From Gelidibacter japonicus (GTDB lineage Bacteria; Bacteroidota; Bacteroidia; Flavobacteriales; Flavobacteriaceae), in the NCBI RefSeq assembly GCF_010725055.1, contig NZ_BJKB01000003.1, forward strand, positions 62,001-126,000: a stretch of 64,000 nt of DNA. Direction: 5' to 3'. This document shows positions 36,926-45,461 of the stretch, piece after piece. Under the pieces are notes generated by a model. The model had not been told where the DNA came from and ran no database searches. It was given only the letters and a program-made list of their open reading frames with translations. The translations under genes were made by a program, and so were the position numbers. Numbering within the stretch: position 1 is the first letter of the stretch; each line of letters opens with the position of its first letter.

Positions 36926-38044
36926 TTAGTTGTTCAACATTACCGGCATCACCAACATGGTAACGTATTCGCCATCATCAAGTCCATCAATAGGGGTTAG
37001 GATTCCTGCTCTATTTGGTAAACTCATCTCAAGCTGTACATCCGTCGCTCCAAGATTATTCAACATCTCTGTCAAGAAACGTGAGTTAAATCCGATCTGC
37101 ATGTCATCACCTTGATAATCGCAAGTCAAACGCTCTTCTGCTTTATTGCTATAATCAATATCTTCTGCAGAAATGTTCAACTCTGCTCCAGCAATTTTCA
37201 ATCGTATTTGATGTGTCGTTTTATTGGAGAAGATACTGACACGTCTAACAGAATTCAAAAACTGAATTCTATCAATAGTCAGCTTATTAGGATTCTCCTT
37301 CGGAATTACTGCTTCGTAATTTGGATATTTCCCGTCAATCAATCGACAAACCAACACTGAGTTTTCAAAAGTAAATTTGGCATTGGATTCGTTATATTCA
37401 ATAGTTACAGCATCTTCGTTACCCGCTAAAATTCCTTTCAAAAGATTTAAAGGTTTTTTTGGCATTATAAATTCTGCCACCTGATCTGCGGTAACATCTT
37501 CACGTGTGTATTTCACCAATTTATGCGCGTCAGTGGCGACAAATGTCAGTCCTTCGGTTGAAAATTGAAAGAACACACCGCTCATTACGGGACGCAAGTC
37601 GTCATTTCCTGCTGCAAATATAGTTTTGCTAATAGCAGTAGCCAAAATATCTCCCATCACCGTAGTGGTACTTGGGTTTTCTAAAGCTACAGCCTTTGGA
37701 AATTCATTTCCATCCGCATAGGCCAAGGCATATTTACCATGGTTAGAACTGATTTCAACGGTATGGTTATCTTCAACGACAAAGGTCAGTGGTTGTTCTG
37801 GAAATGTTTTAAGAGTGTCCAATAGTAATCGAGCGGGTAATGCAATACTTCCCGTACTGGTACTTTCAACGTCAATAATAGATGACATTGTGGTTTCTAG
37901 ATCGCTTGCCGAAACAGTGAGTTGGGAATCGTTAAGTTCAAACAAGAAATTATCCAAGATAGGCAAGGTGTTTGAGCTATTTATGACACCACCCAACACT
38001 TGTAATTGTTTGAGCAAATAGGTACTTGATACGATAAACTTCAT
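36926..38044 (-). CDS. dnaN: DNA polymerase III beta subunit (sliding clamp)
   Basis: The 372-residue beta clamp tethers the replicative polymerase to DNA. The start chosen is the ATG at 38044 (MKFIVSS); an upstream in-frame ATG at 38080 adds only 12 residues rich in Asn, Lys and Ile and overlaps the putative promoter. Three clamp repeats can be traced: LLKQLQVLGGVINSSNTLPILDN in repeat 1, AAGNDDLRPVMSGVFFQ in repeat 2, and IGFNSRFLTEMLNN near the start of repeat 3. The protein ends VTMLVMPVML, the canonical clamp C-terminus that lines the partner-binding pocket. No replication origin is evident nearby. Confidence 0.96.
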   Translation of the reverse strand: MKFIVSSTYLLKQLQVLGGVINSSNTLPILDNFLFELNDSQLTVSASDLETTMSSIIDVESTSTGSIALPARLLLDTLKTFPEQPLTFVVEDNHTVEISSNHGKYALAYADGNEFPKAVALENPSTTTVMGDILATAISKTIFAAGNDDLRPVMSGVFFQFSTEGLTFVATDAHKLVKYTREDVTADQVAEFIMPKKPLNLLKGILAGNEDAVTIEYNESNAKFTFENSVLVCRLIDGKYPNYEAVIPKENPNKLTIDRIQFLNSVRRVSIFSNKTTHQIRLKIAGAELNISAEDIDYSNKAEERLTCDYQGDDMQIGFNSRFLTEMLNNLGATDVQLEMSLPNRAGILTPIDGLDDGEYVTMLVMPVMLNN

Positions 38045-38082
38045 GTATTTGTTTATTTTGTATGTTATATTATTAGACAAAG

Positions 38083-38090
38083 CAAAGATA
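38083..38090 (-). promoter_or_regulatory. candidate -7 box of the dnaN promoter
   Basis: TATCTTTG on the minus strand matches the Bacteroidota -7 consensus TAnnTTTG and lies 38 bp before the dnaN ATG. A matching -33 TTTG at the right distance is not obvious. Its position argues against the longer dnaN start at 38080. Confidence 0.4.
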
Positions 38091-38222
38091 TTTTAATAAA
38101 CTGATACTCGTGAGTCTTAGTTATACAATTTTATTAACAGTTTGTGTATTGTCGCTATGAAATTAATGATTTCTTTACAGATACTCAAAGCCTCAAAATC
38201 GCATATAAATTACTTTGTTATT

Positions 38223-39893
38223 TTATGCGTATTTTCGACGTCTGACATAATTGAATACTAGTCCAAATAGCGCCAAGATTAACAAGGGTAATCCAATAGA
38301 AATCAATTGCCATTGCGTTTTCCTATCCTCTATTTTTTGGGCATCCAAAAAAGCAATATTAATATCCTTAGTGCGCACATTCAATAAGTTGCCATCACTT
38401 AATAGGTAGTTTACAGCATTCAATAAAAACTCCTTATTGCCAAAACTCTGTCCGGTCCATCGGTCAAAGCCCAGTTCTTGAGGCTGGTTTTTGACGACAT
38501 CATTTTTAATGACATCTCCATCGGCAATGATAATCATCTTGGTGTCTGGACTTAAATCTTTGTTTAAAGCGCTATTAAAAGGCTTGATCCGGTCTTTGTA
38601 TACCGAGGTAAATTGACCTTCCAATAAAACAGCTAAATTTTGAGGTCCCTTAGTATAAGTTGAAGGATCTGGATCCTGGGTAACAATCTGTAAGGTGATT
38701 TCTTTTGGAACACCTTCCAGTTTGGTGAGTTTGGAACTTTGAAGTAATATGGTTTTAGTGGTGCTACTTTTTAAGGTATCCAATTGGCTGGCAAAATCAA
38801 ATTTCACTAAGTTCAGATTGCTCGTAATCGGATGTTCTGGATTCCCGGCCGCCAAGGGCGAATATGGCCATTTTAAAGGTTGAAATTGTGCATTGCTTCC
38901 TTCACCCATAGCAATAGTAATGGGAGCAGAGTACATGTCATTGACAATTACGGGATTGATCCGCACCCCGTATTTGAAGAAAAAGTCATTTAAGTTAAGA
39001 TCGTTGATAAGAGCAATGCCGCGACCCTCATCATTGTAGAGGCTGTCTTTATCCATCAAAATGCTTTCGGTAAGCCATAGACTGTTTCCACCATTCATCG
39101 TAAATTGATCTAGAACCAATTTTTCTTCTTCGGTGAAGGCCTCAGTTGGTTTTGCCGAAATAATAAGATCAAAATCATTGAGTTTTTTCAAGGTAGCTTC
39201 AGCATTGGTCGCTACACTATCTAACGTAAATGGGGCGATGAAATAATGTTCTTTTTCCGTTTGAAGAAAATCGGCCAAATATCTATCTTCCAATTGGCCA
39301 TTTCCTTTTAAGATGGCAATTTTTTTACTTTTTGGAGTTACTAATTTCTGAAATCCCTCTGCAAACGCATATTCTAAATGTTGAATGGAAATGGTGACGA
39401 CTTCTTGCTGCGTCGCACCAATTTTATTTTTTATAAGTGGAATCTTGACCGTCTGGTCATTGTAACTTGCCAATGCCCAGGGAAATATCAATTCTTGGGA
39501 GGTTTTGCCACTGATGTTTACGCTCAATTGCAAGGGTTCGAGCCCGCGTTGCATTAATTGTTCAATATTGTTATCGCGTGACTTTTCATCTTCCAAAGGA
39601 TTGATGAAATTGAATTTAATATGAGGGTTATTCAGAGAAAATTCCTCCAATAACTGTTCGGTTTCATTTCTAAGACGTCTAAATTCCGAAGGAAATTCGC
39701 CTTCCAGAAACACATCAACAATTAACGGCGACTTGACATCTTTAACAATTGCCAATGCCGATTTAGATAGCGTGTAACGCTGATCTTGGGTGAGATCAAA
39801 ACGTTTATAGACCTTAGTGCCAATCCAATTTAAGACGATCAGCACAATAAGGACAAGGACTGTTTTTATGAGGTTCGATTTATTCTTTAGCAT
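38223..39893 (-). CDS. gldG: GldG, gliding-motility ABC-type auxiliary protein
   Basis: GldG is a membrane protein needed with GldA and GldF for gliding in Flavobacterium. The 556-residue protein has an N-terminal TM helix (LIKTVLVLIVLIVLNWI), the characteristic RFDLTQDQRYTLS segment, a large periplasmic ABC-2 auxiliary domain containing DVFLEGEFPSEFRRLR, and a C-terminal TM helix before a basic RRRKYA end. The ATG at 39893 is preferred to a TTG one codon earlier. It overlaps the preceding small membrane-protein gene by 14 bp, so translation is coupled within the gldF operon. Confidence 0.95.
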   Translation of the reverse strand: MLKNKSNLIKTVLVLIVLIVLNWIGTKVYKRFDLTQDQRYTLSKSALAIVKDVKSPLIVDVFLEGEFPSEFRRLRNETEQLLEEFSLNNPHIKFNFINPLEDEKSRDNNIEQLMQRGLEPLQLSVNISGKTSQELIFPWALASYNDQTVKIPLIKNKIGATQQEVVTISIQHLEYAFAEGFQKLVTPKSKKIAILKGNGQLEDRYLADFLQTEKEHYFIAPFTLDSVATNAEATLKKLNDFDLIISAKPTEAFTEEEKLVLDQFTMNGGNSLWLTESILMDKDSLYNDEGRGIALINDLNLNDFFFKYGVRINPVIVNDMYSAPITIAMGEGSNAQFQPLKWPYSPLAAGNPEHPITSNLNLVKFDFASQLDTLKSSTTKTILLQSSKLTKLEGVPKEITLQIVTQDPDPSTYTKGPQNLAVLLEGQFTSVYKDRIKPFNSALNKDLSPDTKMIIIADGDVIKNDVVKNQPQELGFDRWTGQSFGNKEFLLNAVNYLLSDGNLLNVRTKDINIAFLDAQKIEDRKTQWQLISIGLPLLILALFGLVFNYVRRRKYA

Positions 39894-40374
39894 CAAATTT
39901 AATGGCTTGTTGATAGTGGTTTAATTGACTTACTTTATTGTTTTCAAATACAATTTCAACGGCTTCTGATTTACTGTTGAAGGCCCCAGGTAGAACACCA
40001 AGACCATAATTCCATTTGTTTTCATCATGTCCATTGTTGGCGTCATCCCAACTCAACCATTCATAGGTGCCTAAAAGTTCGGTTACGGTTTCTTTGGATT
40101 TGCCCATTAGGGTATCGGTTTCCAATACATTATCAAACATTTCATAACGAAATCCAGGATTGCTTAGCCAAACCTTAGTGTCAAAATACTTTTCGTGGTG
40201 ATAACTACTGAAGATGTTTAACAAGGGATAAAATGCATAGAAATACACAAATGGTGTTATAACAATGCTGAGTGGAATGGTGATCCACTTGCGCTTATCT
40301 ATCGTATTCATGAAGAGAAGTATCAATGTAAATACAATAACTAAGAAAAGGACAAAGAGTGGTGTAATGATCAT
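39880..40374 (-). CDS. unknown two-TM protein with BamE/SmpA-like domain, inserted between gldF and gldG
   Basis: A 164-residue protein I cannot assign to a named family. Two TM helices occupy about residues 4-21 and 32-52. The soluble C-terminal part carries DTLMGKSKETVTELLG and later EAVEIVFENNKVSQLN, a helix-plus-strand pattern reminiscent of the SmpA/BamE lipoprotein fold. It starts 1 bp after the gldF stop and overlaps gldG by 14 bp, so it is part of the same transcript. A role linked to the GldF-GldG complex is an inference from position only. Confidence 0.8.
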   Translation of the reverse strand: MIITPLFVLFLVIVFTLILLFMNTIDKRKWITIPLSIVITPFVYFYAFYPLLNIFSSYHHEKYFDTKVWLSNPGFRYEMFDNVLETDTLMGKSKETVTELLGTYEWLSWDDANNGHDENKWNYGLGVLPGAFNSKSEAVEIVFENNKVSQLNHYQQAIKFDAKE

Positions 40375-40375
40375 A

Positions 40376-41086
40376 TTATTTTTTTTGAATGTTGAATTGT
40401 GTCATAACGATAAAAAACACCGAAATACTAATAAAATAAACTAAGTCTCTAGTGTCTAAAACGCCTCTACTGATACTATTGTAGTGGGCTTCCATACCAA
40501 ATTGTTCGAGTGATAAAGTACTTAACCCCGAGAGGCCTTCAAACCCGAAATAAAAGAAAAAACATAAAAATACGGCACTAATAAAAGCGACGATTTGATT
40601 GTCAGAAATAGTGGAAGCAAAAAGCCCGATGGCTGTATAGGCTGCAACTAAGAATAGGAGTCCTAAATAGGACCCGATAATGCTGCCATAATCAAGAATG
40701 TCCACGGTCATCTTTAGATTGTCGAGGGCTAAAATATAAAGCAGTGTTGGCAATAAAGCGAGAATAATCAAGATCAAGGCACCAAAATATTTACCCAATA
40801 CTATTTTTAGATGAGAAATTGGTTTGGTTACCAAAAGCTCTAAGGTTCCTTGTTTTTTCTCATCAGAAAAACTTCGCATCGTTACGGCTGGCACTAAGAA
40901 AATAAGTATCCAGGGTGCCAATAGAAAAAACGGAGTTAAATCGGCAAAACCACTTTCCAGGATATTAAAATCACCATTGAACAACCATAGAAAAAGTCCA
41001 TTAAGCACTAAAAACAATGCGATCACCAAGTAACCTATTGGAGAGGCAAAGAAGGAATTGATTTCTTTTTTAAGTATTGCAAACAT
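40376..41086 (-). CDS. gldF: GldF, gliding-motility ABC transporter permease
   Basis: A 236-residue ABC-2 type permease with six predicted TM helices. It begins AILKKEINSFFASPIGYLVI, and has the VTMRSFSDEKKQGTLELLVTKPIS segment typical of the GldF/NosY class. Together with GldA (ATPase, not in this window) and GldG it forms a transporter required for gliding in Flavobacterium johnsoniae. The next two genes overlap or abut it on the minus strand, giving the order gldF, unknown gene, gldG. Confidence 0.95.
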   Translation of the reverse strand: MFAILKKEINSFFASPIGYLVIALFLVLNGLFLWLFNGDFNILESGFADLTPFFLLAPWILIFLVPAVTMRSFSDEKKQGTLELLVTKPISHLKIVLGKYFGALILIILALLPTLLYILALDNLKMTVDILDYGSIIGSYLGLLFLVAAYTAIGLFASTISDNQIVAFISAVFLCFFFYFGFEGLSGLSTLSLEQFGMEAHYNSISRGVLDTRDLVYFISISVFFIVMTQFNIQKK

Positions 41087-41102
41087 TTTTTTAATTCTAA
41101 AA

Positions 41103-41399
41103 TTATTTAAGTGACATCAACTTATCCACACTCCAAGCTTCTGGCCTATCATTAAAAAACTGCTTGGTAGTGTTCCAAACTGTTTTGAAAAGATCGGAAT
41201 TTCTATAATTGTCCAAATCTGATTCGGCTCGCCAATAGCTATAGGTAAAAAATATATTGGTGTTTTCTTTATCTCTATAGAGCTCTAAAAACTCACAACC
41301 ATCAAAACCTCTAATGAGATGTTTTTTGGTTTCAAAATAGGCAAGAAACGCTTCAATTTTTGAAGGTTCAAAACTCATTTTTACAATTCTTACAAACAT
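41103..41399 (-). CDS. antibiotic-biosynthesis-monooxygenase-like (ABM) protein
   Basis: A 98-residue ferredoxin-like dimeric alpha/beta barrel protein. VRIVKMSFEP at the start, GFDGCEFLELYRD and TYSYWRAESDLDNYRNSDLF in the middle are the usual ABM pattern. Such proteins include quinol monooxygenases and haem-degrading enzymes, but most are uncharacterised. It lies 16 bp upstream of gldF on the same strand and may share its transcript. Confidence 0.8.
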   Translation of the reverse strand: MFVRIVKMSFEPSKIEAFLAYFETKKHLIRGFDGCEFLELYRDKENTNIFFTYSYWRAESDLDNYRNSDLFKTVWNTTKQFFNDRPEAWSVDKLMSLK

Positions 41400-41622
41400 A
41401 TATTCACTATTCAGTATTCCCGCCTCCGCAAATGCTACCCGCCTTCGTTAACGCTAAGGACGGGCAGGCGGACGGGCTGGCAGTGTTCAGGGTTCAGGGT
41501 TAAGTGTTCAATATTCAATATTCAATATGCATTATATTCAATAATTAACATTCAATATTGAGCCATTGGTCGTCCGTGTTCCTGAACTTCCCATCTTCTG
41601 CCACCTGCCACCCGTCTTCCCT
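41400..41622. repeat. repeat-rich intergenic region
   Basis: This gap contains a GC-rich palindromic block (about 41418-41482; CCGCCT pairs with AGGCGG) in otherwise AT-rich DNA, two copies of GTTCAGG (from 41485) and three copies of a TTCAATA unit (about 41506-41528). The GC-rich block resembles dispersed intergenic elements of Flavobacteriaceae that I recall from memory. No gene is visible in it. Confidence 0.6.
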
Positions 41623-42456
41623 TTACTTCAAAAAGTTCACAGTCACCGTATCTCTCATCTTTAATCCCATTAAACTTGAGGCACTCCCCACAGTGGCCAG
41701 ATCACTTTTATAAATCGCAATTTCTAAATAATTGGACGAATTGAACACCACCAATCCGCGTCCTTCATCCTGACGTTGCTCTTCCGGAGTCTCGAAATTA
41801 ACAATATCACTGTATTTATTATAGATTTCCTTAAATTTATAGCTGCGCGCTGAGATTTCAAAAGAACGTCCCTTTTGAGCTTGTTCGAAAAATTTGCGTC
41901 GTATATTGGTAACAACGTTGCCATAATTGTCGATATAAATGACGCTGCCAATAATCTGGGATTGATCCTCATTAACAAATGGGTTCAGATTTTTGATAGG
42001 TTTTATATCAGTAATCACTTTGCCCACAACCCCTAAAGTTCCTCCACGTGCAATATGGCAAGCCACCTTGACAAAGACATCGAGAACTGGAAAATTGGTT
42101 GACGTCTTGTCATGGATGTTTATTTCCACAATTTTATCAGGGGCAATTTCATTGCAAATCATGCTCATAATGCCATTGTTCGCACAAATAAAATAATGAT
42201 CATCCAGCTTTAAGGCAATATGTTTGTTTTCTGGATTCAATTCAGAATCGATCCCAATAAGGTGGATTGATCCTTTTGGAAAACTACTATATGCGTTTTG
42301 AAGAATATATGCGGCTTCCAAAACATTAAATGGTGAAACTGAATGAGAGATATCAACAATTTTTACGTCGTCAAGTTCACTATAAATAGCGCCTTTTATT
42401 GCACCTACAAAATGGTCTTTTTCTCCAAAATCAGTAGTTAATGTTATGATTGCCAT
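41623..42456 (-). CDS. SAM hydroxide adenosyltransferase (DUF62 family)
   Basis: A 277-residue homolog of the chlorinase/fluorinase superfamily, whose ordinary members hydrolyse S-adenosylmethionine to adenosine and methionine. The N-terminal ITLTTDFGEKDHFVGAIKG and VDISHSVSPFNVLEAAYIL are diagnostic. HLIGIDSE, ICANNGIMS and YIDNYGNVVTNI cover the substrate-binding parts. I see no sign of a true halogenase. It is divergent from phoH, a gene pair I recall as common in this family of bacteria. Confidence 0.93.
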   Translation of the reverse strand: MAIITLTTDFGEKDHFVGAIKGAIYSELDDVKIVDISHSVSPFNVLEAAYILQNAYSSFPKGSIHLIGIDSELNPENKHIALKLDDHYFICANNGIMSMICNEIAPDKIVEINIHDKTSTNFPVLDVFVKVACHIARGGTLGVVGKVITDIKPIKNLNPFVNEDQSQIIGSVIYIDNYGNVVTNIRRKFFEQAQKGRSFEISARSYKFKEIYNKYSDIVNFETPEEQRQDEGRGLVVFNSSNYLEIAIYKSDLATVGSASSLMGLKMRDTVTVNFLK

Positions 42457-42574
42457 GAATATTCCTAGGTTCTTTTTTTTTATTGGTTTATGAGATATTG
42501 CTATTTTACTGGATCTGTTTAAAAAATATCATATAATATATGTTTTGTTGAAACTTATTATTAAATATTTCAGT

Positions 42575-42582
42575 TAGATTTG
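42575..42582 (+). promoter_or_regulatory. candidate -7 box of the phoH promoter
   Basis: TAGATTTG matches TAnnTTTG exactly, 85 bp before the phoH start. A TTG at 42548-42550 could be the -33 element, but the 24-bp spacing is longer than usual. Confidence 0.4.
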
Positions 42583-42667
42583 TATGGTAGCGTGAAAATT
42601 ATGAGACTTTTTATATTCACGCAAAACTAATAAAACTTAAGAGATTAATATATTAAATCTGTAGCTT

Positions 42668-43621
42668 TTGAATGAACTTATAATCGAATTAGAAGAAATT
42701 GCCCCAAAAGATTTTTTTGGAGCACATAACGTTAATATTGAACTCCTTAAAAAGTATTTTCCAAAATTGAAAATTGTTGCAAGAGGTAATAGAATAAAAG
42801 CCTACGGCGATGAAGATGTATTGGAAGAATTCGACAAACGAATGACAATGCTTGTAACGCATTATGCAAAATACAATAAGATAGATGAAAATGCTATAGA
42901 GCGCGTGTTGACAAGCTTAAATAGTGAAGAGTATTCTACAACAGAAAAAAGCGGAGAAACTATCCTGCACGGTGTGGGTGGGAAAATAATTAAAGCACAA
43001 ACGGTTAACCAACGGAAATTGGTTGAAAGCATGCGCCAAAATGATATGGTTTTTGCAATTGGTCCCGCCGGTACAGGAAAAACCTATACCGGTGTTGCCA
43101 TGGCGGTTCGAGCCTTGAAGAACAAAGAAGTCAAAAGGATTATTTTAACCCGCCCGGCAGTTGAAGCGGGCGAAAACCTAGGTTTCCTACCGGGCGATTT
43201 GAAAGAAAAATTAGATCCTTATATGCAACCGCTCTATGATGCTTTAAGAGATATGATTCCGGCCGAAAAATTGGCACAATTCCTTGAAAATGGAACTATT
43301 CAGATTGCACCGCTGGCCTTTATGCGTGGCCGAACCTTGGATAATGCGTTTGTAATCCTGGATGAAGGACAGAATACAACACATAACCAAATGAAAATGT
43401 TCCTGACCCGAATGGGCAAAAATGCTAAGTTTTTATTGACAGGTGACCCTGGGCAAATTGATTTGCCTCGACGTACCACCTCCGGCCTCAAAGAAGCGCT
43501 TTTGATCTTGAGAAATGTAGAAGGTATAGGTATTGTGGTTTTAGATGAAAAAGATGTGATTAGACATAAACTTGTCAAGAGAATCATTCAAGCTTATAAA
43601 GAAATTGAACCAAGAGAATAA
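42668..43621 (+). CDS. phoH: PhoH family ATPase
   Basis: A 317-residue P-loop ATPase related to the helicase domain of superfamily 1, thought to act on RNA. The Walker A motif GPAGTGKT begins at Gly132 and the Walker B is VILDEGQNTT. RPAVEAGENLGFLPGDLKEKLDPY is the family signature. The start is a TTG: an in-frame stop lies two codons upstream, and the next in-frame ATG would remove the conserved N-terminal LIIELEEIAPKDFFGAHN. A convergent or shared terminator is not seen; the next gene starts 163 bp downstream. Confidence 0.94.
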   Translation: MNELIIELEEIAPKDFFGAHNVNIELLKKYFPKLKIVARGNRIKAYGDEDVLEEFDKRMTMLVTHYAKYNKIDENAIERVLTSLNSEEYSTTEKSGETILHGVGGKIIKAQTVNQRKLVESMRQNDMVFAIGPAGTGKTYTGVAMAVRALKNKEVKRIILTRPAVEAGENLGFLPGDLKEKLDPYMQPLYDALRDMIPAEKLAQFLENGTIQIAPLAFMRGRTLDNAFVILDEGQNTTHNQMKMFLTRMGKNAKFLLTGDPGQIDLPRRTTSGLKEALLILRNVEGIGIVVLDEKDVIRHKLVKRIIQAYKEIEPRE

Positions 43622-43784
43622 TAAGGGAGGTGTCATGTGACCTGACAACTATGTAATGTTTTCATTTGTAACAATAATTTAATAATCAACCCTTTGAATG
43701 TTTTTTAAAAAATTAGCAATCAAATAGTCTGTATTGGTATGCCTTTTGACTGTTGGATATAGTTAATTCAAAAAACAAATATAA

Positions 43785-44294
43785 ATGAAAAAGGTTATTT
43801 TATTGGTCGCCATGTTAATCGTGGGAACAACATTTGCACAACAACACGAGGTTAATGTTACCTCAAAGAATTCATGGTTGAAAATCGGATTGAACGCTGG
43901 TGTCCCAATGGGTGATATTGATGATGTTTCATCTTTTGCACTCGGATTGGATTTAAAAGGCCAATATTTGGTCACTCCTAATTTTGGTATCGGATTGACC
44001 ACAGGTTACAGTCATTTATTTGGAAAGGATGGTTTTGACGATTTCGGAATTATTCCTGCGGCCGCATTTGCGAGATATTATTTCAAACCAAAAGGATTGT
44101 TTATTGGAGCCGACTTCGGTTATGGCTTTTTGACCAATGTTGATAATAATGAAGGAGGACTTTATGTAAACCCGCAAATAGGTTATCACAATAGAGATTG
44201 GAATTTTTATGCCTACTATCAGAACACATTTGCTGAAAATGACATTGATATTCAGGTGCTCGGAATTGGGGCCACTTACAATTTGAGATTTTAA
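43785..44294 (+). CDS. small outer-membrane beta-barrel protein
   Basis: A 169-residue protein with a signal peptide (cleavage at TFAQQ), alternating amphipathic strands with many Gly and aromatic residues (GLNAGVPMG, ALGLDLKGQY, GIGLTTGYSHLFG, GADFGYGFLTN) and a C-terminal Phe. It fits the OmpA/OprF-like 8-stranded barrel type common in Bacteroidota. Function is unknown. A strong terminator follows. Confidence 0.8.
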   Translation: MKKVILLVAMLIVGTTFAQQHEVNVTSKNSWLKIGLNAGVPMGDIDDVSSFALGLDLKGQYLVTPNFGIGLTTGYSHLFGKDGFDDFGIIPAAAFARYYFKPKGLFIGADFGYGFLTNVDNNEGGLYVNPQIGYHNRDWNFYAYYQNTFAENDIDIQVLGIGATYNLRF

Positions 44295-44317
44295 TCGGAA
44301 AATATAAAAGTTTAATG

Positions 44318-44346
44318 AGAGCAGTTTTTACTGCTCTTTTTTTTTG
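44318..44346 (+). terminator. Rho-independent terminator of the beta-barrel gene
   Basis: AGAGCAG (44318-44324) pairs with CTGCTCT (44331-44337) and runs into nine further T residues. The end of the T-run doubles as the -33 element of the purC promoter. Confidence 0.9.
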
Positions 44347-44375
44347 TGAACTAACAGCCAATAGCCTTACTTTTG
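44343..44375 (+). promoter_or_regulatory. purC promoter (Bacteroidota -33/-7 type)
   Basis: TTTG at 44343-44346 and TACTTTTG at 44368-44375 match the -33 TTTG and -7 TAnnTTTG elements with a 21-bp spacer. Transcription should start near 44382, which excludes the ATG at 44373 and supports 44409 as the purC start. Confidence 0.7.
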
Positions 44376-44408
44376 TATTCATCTAAATTGCTAAAAATCT
44401 TAAAAATC

Positions 44409-45371
44409 ATGAATACCATCATATCCACTAATTTCAGATTTCCAAACCAGAAAAGTTTTTATAAAGGTAAGGTAAGGGAAGTCTATAATATAAACAATGA
44501 GCTTTTGGTCATGATTGCAACTGATCGTTTGAGTGCCTTTGACGTAGTCATGCCAAAAGGCATTCCTTATAAAGGACAGATTCTCAATCAAATTGCAACA
44601 AAGTTCATGGAACAAACCAAGGATTTGGTACCCAATTGGCTGATCGCAACTCCAGACCCTAATGTGGCAGTAGGTTATTTATGTGATCCTTTTAAAGTAG
44701 AAATGGTGATTCGTAGCTATATGTCTGGTCATGCCGCACGCGAATATAAAGCTGGCAAACGGATGTTATGTGGTGTTCCACTTCCTGAAGGCATGAAGGA
44801 AAATGATAAATTTCCTGAACCTATTATTACTCCCGCTACCAAAGCTGAAATGGGCGATCATGATGAAGATATTTCAAGAGAAGATATATTGAAACGTGGC
44901 ATCGTGAGTGAAGCTGATTACGTGATTTTAGAAGATTATACTCGCAAGCTTTTTCAAAGAGGCTCGGAGATTGCAGCGAGCAGAGGTTTGATTTTAGTGG
45001 ATACCAAATACGAATTTGGTAAAACTAAAGACGGAAAAATAGTATTGATTGATGAGATCCATACCCCTGATTCGTCGCGTTATTTCTATGCCCATGGCTA
45101 TCAAGACCGTCAGGATAAAGGCGAGTCACAAAAACAACTATCTAAAGAGTTTGTAAGACAATGGTTGATTTCTAACGGATTTCAAGGATTGGAAGGTCAG
45201 TCTGTACCAGAAATGAGTGATGATTATATAATAACAGTTTCTGATAGATACATTGAACTCTATGAGAAAATTATGGGAGAACCATTTGTTAAAGCCGACG
45301 TCAGAAGAATTCAAGAACGTATCAAAACGAATGTTGAGAGATTCTTGGAAGAATATAATTATAGCAATTAG
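44409..45371 (+). CDS. purC: phosphoribosylaminoimidazole-succinocarboxamide synthase
   Basis: PurC (SAICAR synthetase) joins CAIR and aspartate with ATP in purine synthesis. The 320-residue protein shows [11 protein letters not shown] near the N-terminus, [31 protein letters not shown] and [11 protein letters not shown] with [13 protein letters not shown], all family signatures. It is of the longer, yeast-like type common in Bacteroidota. The upstream ATG at 44373 would lie within the promoter. It is monocistronic by appearance, the next gene being on the opposite strand. Confidence 0.96.
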   Translation: MNTIISTNFRFPNQKSFYKGKVREVYNINNELLVMIATDRLSAFDVVMPKGIPYKGQILNQIATKFMEQTKDLVPNWLIATPDPNVAVGYLCDPFKVEMVIRSYMSGHAAREYKAGKRMLCGVPLPEGMKENDKFPEPIITPATKAEMGDHDEDISREDILKRGIVSEADYVILEDYTRKLFQRGSEIAASRGLILVDTKYEFGKTKDGKIVLIDEIHTPDSSRYFYAHGYQDRQDKGESQKQLSKEFVRQWLISNGFQGLEGQSVPEMSDDYIITVSDRYIELYEKIMGEPFVKADVRRIQERIKTNVERFLEEYNYSN

Positions 45372-45461
45372 ACTTATCAGTGACGTGCTTAATGCCATAA
45401 GGAATAATGCTGATATGGATTATAAAGAGTATTTATGTGACATTTAAATTCACAATTGATA

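Noticed and set aside
36926-38223. Chromosomal replication origin near dnaN
   Set aside because: No cluster of DnaA boxes or dnaA gene is visible, and in Bacteroidota dnaN is often far from the origin.
41623-42456. Fluorinase or chlorinase (halogenating) function for the DUF62 protein
   Set aside because: It has ordinary SAM hydroxide adenosyltransferase features and housekeeping neighbours; nothing indicates halide chemistry.
44373-44375. Upstream ATG as the purC start
   Set aside because: It falls inside the -7 element TACTTTTG of the predicted promoter; the ATG at 44409 gives the usual PurC N-terminus.
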